Origin: Silvania confinis
GTDB taxonomy: Bacteria; Pseudomonadota; Gammaproteobacteria; Enterobacterales; Enterobacteriaceae
Assembly: GCF_025564085.1 (NCBI RefSeq)
Contig: NZ_JAMGZJ010000075.1
Span: 124,001-188,000, forward strand
Length of the DNA stretch: 64,000 nt
Reading direction: 5' to 3'
Shown piece after piece: positions 8,268 through 16,426 of the stretch. The translations under genes were made by a program, and so were the position numbers. The notes below the pieces were generated by a model. The model did no database searches, was not told where the DNA came from, and saw nothing but the letters and a program-made list of their open reading frames with translations. Each line of letters opens with the position of its first letter. The stretch's first letter is position 1.

Positions 8268-8541
8268 GCTGGAATTTGATCCGCGTGCGCTGAAAGAATG
8301 GCAGAAACTGGGCGACACCGTTAAGGCCCAGTTTAAGAAGAAGCTGGCAATCATACTCTCGAACCCGCGAATAGAATCTGCCAGGCTCCATGATTTACCA
8401 GACTGCTATAAAATTAAGCTCAAATCATCCGGCTATCGGCTGGTCTATCAGGTGAGAGACACCGTTGTCACCGTCTTTGTCGTTGCGGTGGGAAAACGCG
8501 AAAAATCAGCTGTCTACCGTCAAACAAATCAACGTCTTTAA
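8257..8541 (+). CDS. relE: RelE-type mRNA interferase toxin
   Basis: A 94-residue RelE toxin, which cuts mRNA in the ribosomal A site. It retains the family's basic core: KIKLKSSGYRLVYQV and a C-terminal VAVGKREKSAVY holding the catalytic Arg/Lys and the conserved tyrosine known from E. coli RelE. I start it at ATG 8257, inside relB, because this gives the usual MTYELEFD amino end; longer in-frame starts would run back through the antitoxin. It converges on nrdG with a 3-nt gap. Confidence 0.9.
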   Translation: MTYELEFDPRALKEWQKLGDTVKAQFKKKLAIILSNPRIESARLHDLPDCYKIKLKSSGYRLVYQVRDTVVTVFVVAVGKREKSAVYRQTNQRL

Positions 8542-8544
8542 GAT

Positions 8545-9009
8545 TCAGCGCAGATGATGCACCACCTGGTTGCTGCTGCCGCGCCAGATCAGCATCGGGT
8601 CTTTCAGATCCTGCACAAACTTGCCGTCGATCAGCACGTTGATCAGATCCACCACGTCCATTTGTGCCGCATTCAGCTCATCCAGCTTATAGCCGGTCCA
8701 GACCCAGATATCTTTGCCCGCGCACTCGGCGCGAATGCGCTGCACCAGCTTTAAAATCTCCGGCACATTTTGCGGATGCAGCGGATCGCCGCCGGACAGG
8801 GTGATCCCCTGGCGCTTGACGCGCGTATCGTTGAGATCGTCGATGATCCGCTGTTCCATCTCGGCGGTGAACGGCATCCCCGAGTTCAGCCGCCAGGTGC
8901 TTTTGTTGTAGCAGCCGGGGCACTCGTGGATGCACCCGGAGACAAACAGGGTGCAGCGGGTGCCGGGGCCGTTGACGATGTCGACGGGGTAATACTGGTG
9001 GAAGTTCAT
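8545..9009 (-). CDS. nrdG: Anaerobic ribonucleotide reductase activating protein
   Basis: A 154-residue radical-SAM activase. Cys26, Cys30 and Cys33 (CIHECPGC) form the CX3CX2C site that holds a 4Fe-4S cluster. It makes the glycyl radical on NrdD, enabling dNTP synthesis without oxygen. Length matches E. coli NrdG (154). It lies downstream of nrdD on the same strand but is separated by a 323-bp repeat-filled gap, unusually long for this operon. It converges with relE. Confidence 0.95.
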   Translation of the reverse strand: MNFHQYYPVDIVNGPGTRCTLFVSGCIHECPGCYNKSTWRLNSGMPFTAEMEQRIIDDLNDTRVKRQGITLSGGDPLHPQNVPEILKLVQRIRAECAGKDIWVWTGYKLDELNAAQMDVVDLINVLIDGKFVQDLKDPMLIWRGSSNQVVHHLR

Positions 9010-9024
9010 AGCGTTAACCTGATG

Positions 9025-9314
9025 CCCTCACCCCGGCCCTCTCCCCCAGGGAGAGGGAGAAAACCGGTGCCGGGCTCAACAATGTGCTCGTTCGGTTCCC
9101 TCTCCCACAGGGAGAGGGCGAAAACCGGTGCCGGGCTTAACAATGTGCTCGTTCGGTTCCCTCTCCCCCAGGGAGAGGGAGAAAACCGGTGCCGGGCTTA
9201 ACAATGTGCTCGTTCGGTTCCCTCTCCCACAGGGAGAGGGAGAAAACCGGTGCCGGGCTCAATAATGTGCTCGTTCGGTTCCCTCTCCCTTGAGGGAGAG
9301 GGTTAGGGTGAGGG
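9025..9314. repeat. 61-bp tandem repeat array with palindromic ends between nrdD and nrdG
   Basis: Five copies of the hairpin CCCTCTCCC-(3 to 4 nt)-GGGAGAGGG lie at 9037, 9098, 9159, 9220 and 9281. They are joined by four near-identical 40-nt spacers beginning AAAACCGGTGCCGGGCT. The period is 61 bp, measured from spacer starts at 9060, 9121, 9182 and 9243. The outer ends carry CCCTCACCC (9025) and its complement GGGTGAGGG (to 9314). The array therefore looks like one common enterobacterial palindromic element whose inside was tandemly amplified. Single copies occur at 19145 and 26176. Confidence 0.9.
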
Positions 9315-9332
9315 GGAAAATCGATCCGCACG

Positions 9333-11471
9333 TCAGCCGATCTGCCCATTCCCTAAATGTTTCACGCGGCGCTTCACTTCTTCCTGCTTACCGGCGTTGA
9401 ACGGACGCGCGTCCGGGCTGCCGAGGTAGCCGCACACCCGGCGGGTCACGGAGACGCGGGCGGCGTCGTGGTTACCGCATTTCGGGCAGGTGAAGCCTTT
9501 GCTGGTGCATTCGAACTCACCGGTAAAGCCGCACTCGTAGCACTCATCAATCGGCGTGTTGGTGCCGTAATACGGCACGTGCTGATAGCTGTAATCCCAC
9601 ACGTCTTCCAGCGCTTTCAGGTTGTGCTGAATGTTCGGGTATTCGCCGTAACAGATAAAGCCACCGCTCGCCACCGGCGGGTAGGCCGCTTCGAAATCGA
9701 TCTTGTCGTACGGATTAACCTTTTTCTCCACGTCGAGGTGGAAGCTGTTGGTGTAGTAGCCTTTATCGGTCACGCCGTCCACCAGGCCAAACTCGGCGGT
9801 GTCCAGACGGCAGAAGCGATCGCACAGGTTCTCGCTCGGGGTGCTGTACAGGCTAAAGCCGTAGCCAGTTTCGTCTTTCCAGCGATCCACCGCGTTACGC
9901 AGGTGCTGCACAATGGCGATCCCTTTCTGGCGCAGGGTTTCGCTGTCGTAAATATGCTGCTCGCCCGCCAGGGCGTTGATGGTTTCGTGGATCCCGATAT
10001 AGCCCAGCGAAATAGACGCGCGGCCGTTTTTGAAGATCTCAGACACGTCATCGTCGGCTTTCAGACGCACGCCGCAGGCCCCTTCCATGTACAGGATGGG
10101 TGCCACGCGGGCTTTCACCCCTTCGAGGCGGGCGATACGGGTCATCAGCGCTTTACGCGCCAGCACCAGGCGGTCGTCCAGCAATTTCCAGAAGGCTTCT
10201 TCGTTGCCTTTGGCTTCCAGCGCGATGCGCGGCAGGTTGAGGCTGATCACGCCGAGGTTGTTACGCCCGTCGTGCACCTGCTCGCCGTTTTCATCTTCAT
10301 ACACGCCGAGGAAGCTGCGGCAGCCCATTGGGGTTTTGAACGAGCCGGTGACTTTCACGACCTGGTCATAGTTGAGGATGTCCGGGTACATGCGCTTACT
10401 CGCACACTCCAGCGCCAGCTGCTTGATGTCGTAGTTGTCATCGCCGAACTTGTGGTTCAGGCCGTCGCGGATAGCGAACACCAGCTTCGGGAACACCGCA
10501 GTCTTGCGGTTTTTGCCGAGGCCAGAAATACGGTTGCGCAGAATAGACTGCTGGATCAGACGTGATTCCCAGCTGGTGCCCAGCCCAAAACCAAAGGTCA
10601 CGAATGGCGTCTGACCGTTGGCGGTGTGCAGGGTGTTGACTTCATATTCCAGCGACTGGAACGCGTCGTAGCACTCTTTTTCGGTGCGCGAGCGGGCATA
10701 ACCGTCCGCGTCCGGGATCTTCCACTCTTCGGCCACGCGGCGATGCTTGCTAAAGCTGGCGGCAACAAACGGGGCCAGCACTTCATCGATACGGTTGATG
10801 GTGGTGCCGCCATAGATATGGCTGGCGACCTGGGCAATGATTTGCGCGGTTACGGCGGTGGCGGTGGAGATCGATTTTGGCGGTTCAATCTCGGCGTTAC
10901 CCATCTTAAAGCCGTGGGTCAGCATGCCTTTCAGGTCGATCAGCATACAGTTGAACATCGGGAAGAACGGCGAGTAGTCGAGATCGTGATAGTGAATATC
11001 GCCCCGCTCGTGCGCCTGTACCACGTCGCGCGGCAGCAGATGCTGACGGGCGTAGTGCTTGGCGACGATACCGGCCAGCAGGTCGCGCTGGGTCGGGATC
11101 ACCTTGCTGTCTTTGTTGGCGTTTTCGTTAAGCAGGGCGGAGTTGGTCTGCTCGACCAGGCCGCGGATCTCCTGATTCAGGCGACCGCGTTTTTCACGCT
11201 CGATATCGCGGTCGTGGCGATATTCAATGTAGGCGCGCGCCAGCTGCTTGTACGGGCCGGACATCAGCTGGTTTTCGACCGCGGTCTGGATCTCGTTAAT
11301 GTCCACTTTGCTGCGGTCGTTCATCTGCTGACTGACCACCTCTGCGACGGTGGCGCAATAATCTGCGTCATCGACTCCCGCTGCTTTAGCTGCACGCAGA
11401 ATTGCTTCTTTAATGCGCTCTGATTTGAAAGGCACATTACAGCCATCTCGTTTCATCACATGCGGTGTCAT
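9333..11471 (-). CDS. nrdD: Anaerobic ribonucleoside-triphosphate reductase
   Basis: A 712-residue class III ribonucleotide reductase, the same length as E. coli NrdD. An N-terminal ATP cone (residues about 3-95, starting MTPHVMKRDGC) is followed by the catalytic barrel. A four-cysteine zinc site (CYEC ... CPKC) precedes the glycyl-radical loop RRVCGYLGSPDARPF near the C-terminus. The ATG at 11471 is chosen because GGAG is 5 nt upstream and it gives the family's usual MTPHVM start; a GTG two codons earlier is also in frame. NrdG at 8545 activates it. NrdR and FNR-like sites lie upstream. Confidence 0.97.
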   Translation of the reverse strand: MTPHVMKRDGCNVPFKSERIKEAILRAAKAAGVDDADYCATVAEVVSQQMNDRSKVDINEIQTAVENQLMSGPYKQLARAYIEYRHDRDIEREKRGRLNQEIRGLVEQTNSALLNENANKDSKVIPTQRDLLAGIVAKHYARQHLLPRDVVQAHERGDIHYHDLDYSPFFPMFNCMLIDLKGMLTHGFKMGNAEIEPPKSISTATAVTAQIIAQVASHIYGGTTINRIDEVLAPFVAASFSKHRRVAEEWKIPDADGYARSRTEKECYDAFQSLEYEVNTLHTANGQTPFVTFGFGLGTSWESRLIQQSILRNRISGLGKNRKTAVFPKLVFAIRDGLNHKFGDDNYDIKQLALECASKRMYPDILNYDQVVKVTGSFKTPMGCRSFLGVYEDENGEQVHDGRNNLGVISLNLPRIALEAKGNEEAFWKLLDDRLVLARKALMTRIARLEGVKARVAPILYMEGACGVRLKADDDVSEIFKNGRASISLGYIGIHETINALAGEQHIYDSETLRQKGIAIVQHLRNAVDRWKDETGYGFSLYSTPSENLCDRFCRLDTAEFGLVDGVTDKGYYTNSFHLDVEKKVNPYDKIDFEAAYPPVASGGFICYGEYPNIQHNLKALEDVWDYSYQHVPYYGTNTPIDECYECGFTGEFECTSKGFTCPKCGNHDAARVSVTRRVCGYLGSPDARPFNAGKQEEVKRRVKHLGNGQIG

Positions 11472-11629
11472 GATCACTCCATTTTAAAAACAGGTTATCC
11501 ACAAAAGGACAGAAACGGGCGCGGCGCGTAACAGCCGACCCGCTCGAGGAATCTTGTTATTGCGACCCGTGTTATCCACAGATGTCAGTCATACCCCTAC
11601 GGTTATCTTTTAGGAATTGTAGAGGACAA

Positions 11630-11717
11630 ATACAACATCTTGGGTCGGCGTGCATTTTAAGTTCTATATGTAGTGATTTGCATCAAACTTGTTTGCGATT
11701 TATTTGATTCAGGACAA
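11630..11717 (-). promoter_or_regulatory. NrdR boxes and FNR-like sites upstream of nrdD
   Basis: Two 16-bp NrdR-box-like sequences, ATACAACATCTTGGGT (11630-11645) and TTCTATATGTAGTGAT (11662-11677), start exactly 32 bp apart, the spacing NrdR requires. An FNR-like palindrome GTGAT-TTGC-ATCAA (11673-11686) overlaps the second box. A weaker one, TTGAT-TCAG-GACAA, lies at 11704-11717. Together they predict repression by NrdR and anaerobic activation by FNR, as known for nrdDG in E. coli. The rest of the 370-bp gap to treC holds only the treC terminator. Confidence 0.65.
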
Positions 11718-11796
11718 AGTAAAAAACGAAGTGTACAGAGGGCGGGCGATCGGTGATTTGTAAATTGTTTCAGGACAGAAACAGGTTGATTTCAGC

Positions 11797-11834
11797 AAAA
11801 AAAGTCTGTGCCGGGCAGCGCCTGCTGCCCGGCA
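11797..11834 (-). terminator. Terminator of treBC
   Basis: Stem TGCCGGGCAG (11809-11818) pairs with CTGCCCGGCA (11825-11834). On the minus strand it is followed, after a few bases, by seven T (11797-11803). It lies just after the treC stop. Confidence 0.75.
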
Positions 11835-11841
11835 TGTGAGA

Positions 11842-13497
11842 TTACGACTGTAGCCACCACACCGCTTCAAACGGGCGCAGGGTCATGGCACCAGGCTGCG
11901 GCGACACTTCGGCATAGTTGCTCATTACCACCTGCCAGGTGTCTTCCACGGCTTCAGGCTGCCACGGCTGACAGTCGCGGCTCAGGTTTGCCACCACCAT
12001 CAGCGTCTGGCCCTGCCACTGGCGGCGATAGCACCACAGCGACGGGTGTTCCGGGAGACAATCCTGATAATCGCCCCAGGTCAGTACCGGCAGGGTTTTA
12101 CGCAGGCTGATTAAGGCCTGATAGGTGTAAAACACCGAGTCGGGATCGTTGAGGGCCGCGTCGACGTTGACGGACTCCGCGTTGCCACACAGCGCAATCC
12201 ACGGCTCGCCGGTGCTAAACCCGGCGCCAGGCGAAGCATCCCACTGCATCGGGGTACGACTGTTGTCGCGGGATTTACTCGCGAGGATCGCCAGCAGCTC
12301 GTCGGCGTCCCGGCCCTGGGCGCGCAGGGCGGCAAACATATTGTGGCTCTCCACGTCGCGGTAATCGGTGATGCGGGTAAAGTGCGGGTTGGTCATGCCA
12401 ATCTCTTCACCCTGATAGATGTAAGGTGTGCCCTGCATCCCGTGCAGCACCATCGCCAGCATTTTGGCCGCCGGGACGCGGTATTCGCCCTCGTCGCCAA
12501 AGCGCGAGACGATGCGCGGCTGATCGTGGTTACACCAGAACAGCGCGTTCCAGGCCTGGTTGTGCATCCCCTGCTGCCAGTGGCTGAACAGGGCTTTTAA
12601 CGCCACAAAGTCCGGTTTGGCGCGCGTCCACTTCTCACCAAAGGGGTAATCCACCTTCAGATGGTGGAAGTTAAAGGTCATCGACAGCTCGCGCCCGTCG
12701 AGCGCGGCGTACTGCTGGCAGTGCTCCAGGCGGGTGGAGGACATCTCGCCCACCGTCATCAGATTGCGCGGGATAAAGACGTCGCGGCTCATCTCCTGCA
12801 GATAGTCGTGAATGCGCGGCCCGTCGGTATAGAAGTGGCGGCCATCACCCAGTAAATCGTCCGGGAAATCCTGATCCTTCGACACCAGGTTGATCACGTC
12901 GAGACGCAAGCCGTCCACGCCGCGATCGGCCCAGAACTCGCAGGCTTTTTTCAGCTCAGCGCGCACCTCGGGGTTTTCCCAGTTCAGATCCGCCTGCTCG
13001 GGGGCAAACAGGTGCAAATAGTACTGCTCGCTTTCGGCGTGCCAGCGCCAGGCGTTGCCGCCAAACTTGGAGAGCCAGTTATTCGGCAGCTGATCCGGGG
13101 TGCCGTCGCGCCAGATGTAAAACTCGCGGTAAGGGCTGGTCGGGTTCAGCGACTCGCGAAACCACGCGTGCTGGGTGGAGGTGTGGTTAAACACCATATC
13201 CAGCACGATGCGGATCCCTCGTTTGTGCGCCCCGGCGACCAGCTCGTCAAAATCGTCAAGGGTGCCGTAAGCCGGATCGATGGCGGTGTAGTTCGCCACG
13301 TCGTAGCCGTTATCCACCTGCGGGGAGATGTAGAACGGCGTCAGCCAGATGGCGTCGACGCCGAGGGTTTTCAGGTAATCGAGACGCGAGGTCACGCCGC
13401 GTAAATCACCGGTACCGCGCCCGGTCGTGTCCTGGAAGCTCTTAGGGTAAATCTGGTAGATGACGCCGTTTTGCCACCACTGCGGAAGGGTATTCAT
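11842..13497 (-). CDS. treC: Trehalose-6-phosphate hydrolase
   Basis: A 551-residue GH13 enzyme, identical in length to E. coli TreC. It splits trehalose-6-phosphate, delivered by TreB, to glucose and glucose-6-phosphate. GH13 regions are visible in order: DMVFNHTS (region I), GLRLDVINL with the nucleophile Asp (II), MTVGEMSS with the acid Glu (III) and CNHDQPR with the stabilising Asp (IV). The start at 13497 (MNTLPQWW) is used because the longer frame runs into the treB-treC gap. It follows treB by 49 nt in one transcript. Confidence 0.97.
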   Translation of the reverse strand: MNTLPQWWQNGVIYQIYPKSFQDTTGRGTGDLRGVTSRLDYLKTLGVDAIWLTPFYISPQVDNGYDVANYTAIDPAYGTLDDFDELVAGAHKRGIRIVLDMVFNHTSTQHAWFRESLNPTSPYREFYIWRDGTPDQLPNNWLSKFGGNAWRWHAESEQYYLHLFAPEQADLNWENPEVRAELKKACEFWADRGVDGLRLDVINLVSKDQDFPDDLLGDGRHFYTDGPRIHDYLQEMSRDVFIPRNLMTVGEMSSTRLEHCQQYAALDGRELSMTFNFHHLKVDYPFGEKWTRAKPDFVALKALFSHWQQGMHNQAWNALFWCNHDQPRIVSRFGDEGEYRVPAAKMLAMVLHGMQGTPYIYQGEEIGMTNPHFTRITDYRDVESHNMFAALRAQGRDADELLAILASKSRDNSRTPMQWDASPGAGFSTGEPWIALCGNAESVNVDAALNDPDSVFYTYQALISLRKTLPVLTWGDYQDCLPEHPSLWCYRRQWQGQTLMVVANLSRDCQPWQPEAVEDTWQVVMSNYAEVSPQPGAMTLRPFEAVWWLQS

Positions 13498-13546
13498 AAT
13501 GGGTTCCTGCAAATGCGAAGGGGGCGCAACTGCGCCCCGAAGAAGA

Positions 13547-14968
13547 TTAAACAGTCTGTAACGCGCCCTGGCGGAACTTGCGCTGGTAGACAACGGTGGT
13601 CAGCGCCATGGGTACAATAATCGCCACGGCCATTGCCATCGCAAACACCTGCCAGTAGGTCGGCTGAATGGAGAGGATGCCCGGCAAACCGCCGACGCCA
13701 ATGCCGTTGGCCATCACGCCATTCAGCCCGCACAGCAGCCCGGCAAGGCCGGAGCCGATCATCGCGCACAGCATCGGGAAGCGGTACTTCAGGTTGATGC
13801 CGTACATCGCCGGTTCGGTGACGCCGAGGAAGGCGGAGATCGCTGCCGGCACCGAGATTTCACGTTCGTTATGCTTGCGGCTGACCAGGATAATGCCGGT
13901 CACAGCCGACGCCTGAGCAATGTTCGACAGGGCAATGATCGGCCAGACTGGCGTGCCGCCGAGGCTCTGGATCATCTGCATATCAATCGCCAGGGTAGTC
14001 TGGTGCACGCCGGTGATCACCAGCGGGGCATACAGGAAGCCAAACAGCGCCGCACCAATCGGGGCAAAACTGCCGGTCATCAGGTGACGCACGGCGTAAG
14101 CCACGCCGTCGCCAATCATGCGGCCAAACGGACCGATCAAGGCGTGGGCGAGGAACACCGCGAGGATCAGCGAGCATACCGGCACCACCACCAGATAGAG
14201 GTAATCCGGCACGATGCGTTTCAGACGGGTTTCAATCATCCCCAGCGCCAGGCCTGCCAGCAGGGCCGGGATCACCTGCGCCTGATAGCCGACTTTAGCG
14301 ATGGTAAACAGGCCGAAGTTCCACACGTCCGGAACCTGCTGCCCAAGTAAGTAAGCGTTCATTAACTGCGGAGAGACCAGCGTGATGCCCAGCACGATAC
14401 CGAGGATCGGCGTGCCGCCCATTTTGCGCACCGCCGACCAGCAAATGCCCACCGGCAGATAGAAGAAGATCGCCTCACCAATCAGCCACAGGAAGTCATT
14501 GATGCTTTGCAGCGCCGGGTACATCTGCGCCAGGGTTTTGCCGTCGCTCATTGGCACATCGCCAATCACGTTACGGAAGCCCAGAATCAGGCCACCGCTG
14601 ATCAGCGCCGGCAGCAGCGGGAAGAAGATCTCAGCGAAGTGTGAAATGAGCTGTTCATGCCACTTCATGTTCTGGCGCGCGGCCTTTTTGGCCTGCTCTT
14701 TATCCGCTGACGAGTGGCCGGTGGTGGTCAGTAGCGCCTTGTAGTAGTCACCGACTTCGGTGCCGATCACCACCTGGAACTGCCCGGCGTTGGTGAAGCA
14801 GCCTTTCACCATCGACAGGTCTTCAATGGCTTTAGGGTCGGCCTTCGCCGGGTCGTTTAACACAAAACGCAGGCGGGTAATGCAGTGGCTGACTGTCGCG
14901 ATGTTTTCGCGTCCGCCAACCAGCACAATCAGCTGGTCGATATCAGTTTGTTTCACTTTACTCATCAT
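13547..14968 (-). CDS. treB: Trehalose-specific PTS EIIBC
   Basis: A 473-residue PTS permease, the same length as E. coli TreB. The N-terminal EIIB domain has its phospho-cysteine in HCITRLRFVL (about residue 29). It is followed by a membrane EIIC domain of about ten helices from residue 110 on. It imports trehalose and phosphorylates it to trehalose-6-phosphate, using the glucose EIIA (Crr) encoded elsewhere. Neighbours treC and treR complete the system, and a TreR-type operator lies upstream. Confidence 0.97.
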   Translation of the reverse strand: MMSKVKQTDIDQLIVLVGGRENIATVSHCITRLRFVLNDPAKADPKAIEDLSMVKGCFTNAGQFQVVIGTEVGDYYKALLTTTGHSSADKEQAKKAARQNMKWHEQLISHFAEIFFPLLPALISGGLILGFRNVIGDVPMSDGKTLAQMYPALQSINDFLWLIGEAIFFYLPVGICWSAVRKMGGTPILGIVLGITLVSPQLMNAYLLGQQVPDVWNFGLFTIAKVGYQAQVIPALLAGLALGMIETRLKRIVPDYLYLVVVPVCSLILAVFLAHALIGPFGRMIGDGVAYAVRHLMTGSFAPIGAALFGFLYAPLVITGVHQTTLAIDMQMIQSLGGTPVWPIIALSNIAQASAVTGIILVSRKHNEREISVPAAISAFLGVTEPAMYGINLKYRFPMLCAMIGSGLAGLLCGLNGVMANGIGVGGLPGILSIQPTYWQVFAMAMAVAIIVPMALTTVVYQRKFRQGALQTV

Positions 14969-15040
14969 GAAGCCTCATGACAGATGGGAGGGGGTTATGA
15001 ACTGGAGGCAAGCCTACTCTTTCAGCGTAACGCGGAAAAT

Positions 15041-15052
15041 GGGAACGTTCCC
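15041..15052. promoter_or_regulatory. TreR operator
   Basis: The perfect palindrome GGGAACGTTCCC lies in the 123-bp treR-treB gap. It matches the LacI-family operator form recognised by TreR. A CRP half-site-like TGTGA (minus strand, near 15067-15071) lies next to it. Together they predict trehalose induction plus catabolite control of treBC. Confidence 0.7.
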
Positions 15053-15091
15053 GAAATCAGGCGGCGATCACAATAAAGCCTCACAGGGGGC

Positions 15092-16039
15092 TCAGGACAG
15101 GGTGGCGGGGATGATTATCTGACGCGGTTCACTGCGGCCGTTAATCTGCTCGATCAGTTGTGTGGCGGCCTGACGCCCGGAGTCGGCGTAGCCAGGATCG
15201 ACGGTGATGATTTCCGGGTGCAGGAACTTCATCAGCGGCGTGTTGCCCACGCTGGCCAGCTGCAGGCTGTCGATGCGCTGCTCTTGTAAGTACTTACTTG
15301 CGCCAAGCGCCAGGGTATCGGTGGCGCAGACCAGCGCGGTCGTCTGCGGGGTCAGCACGCTGGCGACCTGTTCATAGCCCTGCTTCATGCTCAGGCCGGG
15401 TAGCGAGGCCACCACCGGCAGGGCGTGCTGTTTGCAGAAGGCCAGATAGGCATCGTGACGACGCTGGCCAGTGGTGACGTCGCTGTGCGGTACGCCAAGA
15501 TAACTGATATGCCGGTGGCCGCTGTCGTACAGGTTCTGCATCAGGGTGATAATCGCCCCTTCGTCGTCGTAGCACACGGAGGCAAAGCCTGCGGCATCGC
15601 GCGCCAGCAGCACCAGCGAAGACTGCCACGGACCGAGAGTCGCCTCGTCGATGCCGGTAAACCCAAACAGCACCACGCCGTCGATATTGCGCCGCTGCAG
15701 CATGCCGAGATGCTCTTCTACCATCTTCCCCGAGAACTTGCTTTCCATCATGATCGGGTCGTAACCCTGCTCGTAAAACACCGGCAGCATGGTCTGAACG
15801 GCTAGGTTTTCCGACAGCGAATCCAGACGGGTGACGATAATTGCCACCACTTTGTCGCTCTGGCCGCGCATGGCGCGCGCCGAGCGGGAAGGGGAGAAGC
15901 TGTTTTGATCCATCACCGCCTCCACGCGTTCACGGGTGCGCTGGCTGACGCCGCTTTCGTTGTTCAGCACCCGTGACACGGTGGATTTGCCCACGCCGCT
16001 TAAGCGCGCGATATCTTTGATGGTAAGGCGGTTCTGCAT
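15092..16039 (-). CDS. treR: Trehalose operon repressor
   Basis: A 315-residue LacI-family repressor, equal in length to E. coli TreR. The N-terminal helix-turn-helix LTIKDIARLSGVGKSTVSRV and hinge are followed by a periplasmic-binding-protein-like effector domain. TreR responds to trehalose-6-phosphate and controls treBC from the operator at 15041-15052. It has the same orientation as treBC and is divergent from mgtA, an arrangement shared with E. coli and Salmonella. Confidence 0.96.
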   Translation of the reverse strand: MQNRLTIKDIARLSGVGKSTVSRVLNNESGVSQRTRERVEAVMDQNSFSPSRSARAMRGQSDKVVAIIVTRLDSLSENLAVQTMLPVFYEQGYDPIMMESKFSGKMVEEHLGMLQRRNIDGVVLFGFTGIDEATLGPWQSSLVLLARDAAGFASVCYDDEGAIITLMQNLYDSGHRHISYLGVPHSDVTTGQRRHDAYLAFCKQHALPVVASLPGLSMKQGYEQVASVLTPQTTALVCATDTLALGASKYLQEQRIDSLQLASVGNTPLMKFLHPEIITVDPGYADSGRQAATQLIEQINGRSEPRQIIIPATLS

Positions 16040-16116
16040 GCTTGATTCCCTGTGACGCGACGATATGTAACCCGTAAGCCTAAATCGGGCGGGTCGATTA
16101 ACAATGGGTAAAGTCT

Positions 16117-16151
16117 GGTTTACGTATGGTTTAGTTGACGAGGCTTATCAT
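16117..16151 (+). promoter_or_regulatory. PhoP box and mgtA promoter
   Basis: Two exact GGTTTA hexamers (16117-16122 and 16128-16133), spaced by 5 bp, form a perfect PhoP box. TATCAT (16146-16151), 12 bp downstream, fits the -10 element of a PhoP-activated promoter. This predicts induction of mgtL-mgtA by low magnesium through PhoP-PhoQ. Confidence 0.88.
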
Positions 16152-16159
16152 ATCGTCCG

Positions 16160-16426
16160 AATCGGCACAAAGGGTACGGCTAAATCCGTTTAATGCGCGC
16201 CGACATCCTGATTTTAACTTACCGGAGGCTGTATGGATCCCGATCCCACCCCTCTCCCCCTGTGGAGAACCCGTTCTATCCGGTAAGCCTGCTTTCACTG
16301 CCTTGCCGGACGTGTGAGGCAGTGACGTTCTGACGTCCCTGCATAAACTCTATTACCTTTCAGGTATGGCTTTGCCACGCCTGAAGGATCAACTGCACCC
16401 GGTCAGACGGGTGCGGGGAACGTATT
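16160..16426 (+). ncRNA. mgtA 5' leader (magnesium- and proline-responsive)
   Basis: About 270 nt separate the predicted transcript start from the mgtA start. The leader contains the mgtL peptide gene and GC-rich complementary stretches, such as the inverted pair around 16396-16418 just before mgtA. In Salmonella and E. coli this leader controls read-through into mgtA according to magnesium and proline; the layout here is the same. The exact 5' end and fold are inferred. Confidence 0.6.
16233..16286 (+). CDS. mgtL: MgtL leader peptide
   Basis: A 17-codon reading frame, MDPDPTPLPLWRTRSIR, begins behind GGAGG (16224-16228). It aligns with Salmonella MgtL ([17 protein letters not shown]) in length and keeps the proline codons at positions 3, 5, 7 and 9. 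Slow translation of these prolines, or ribosome destabilisation at low magnesium through the Asp/Pro run, opens the leader so that mgtA is transcribed. The second half differs from Salmonella. It is too short for usual gene finders. Confidence 0.9.
   Translation: MDPDPTPLPLWRTRSIR

Noticed and set aside
8770-9201. 143-codon frame running from nrdG into the repeat array
   Set aside because: It is antisense to nrdG and then reads through tandem repeats; nothing suggests a protein.
9025-9314. CRISPR array
   Set aside because: The repeated hairpins have regular spacing, but the intervening 40-nt stretches are nearly identical to one another, so there are no unique spacers, and no cas gene is present.
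9357-10565. 402-codon open frame on the plus strand inside nrdD
   Set aside because: It mirrors nrdD codons, has no ribosome site or family resemblance, and nrdD is certain; it is a shadow frame produced by GC-rich codon use.
16135-16317. 60-codon frame in the mgtA leader
   Set aside because: The 17-codon mgtL in another frame has the ribosome site and family match; this frame has neither.
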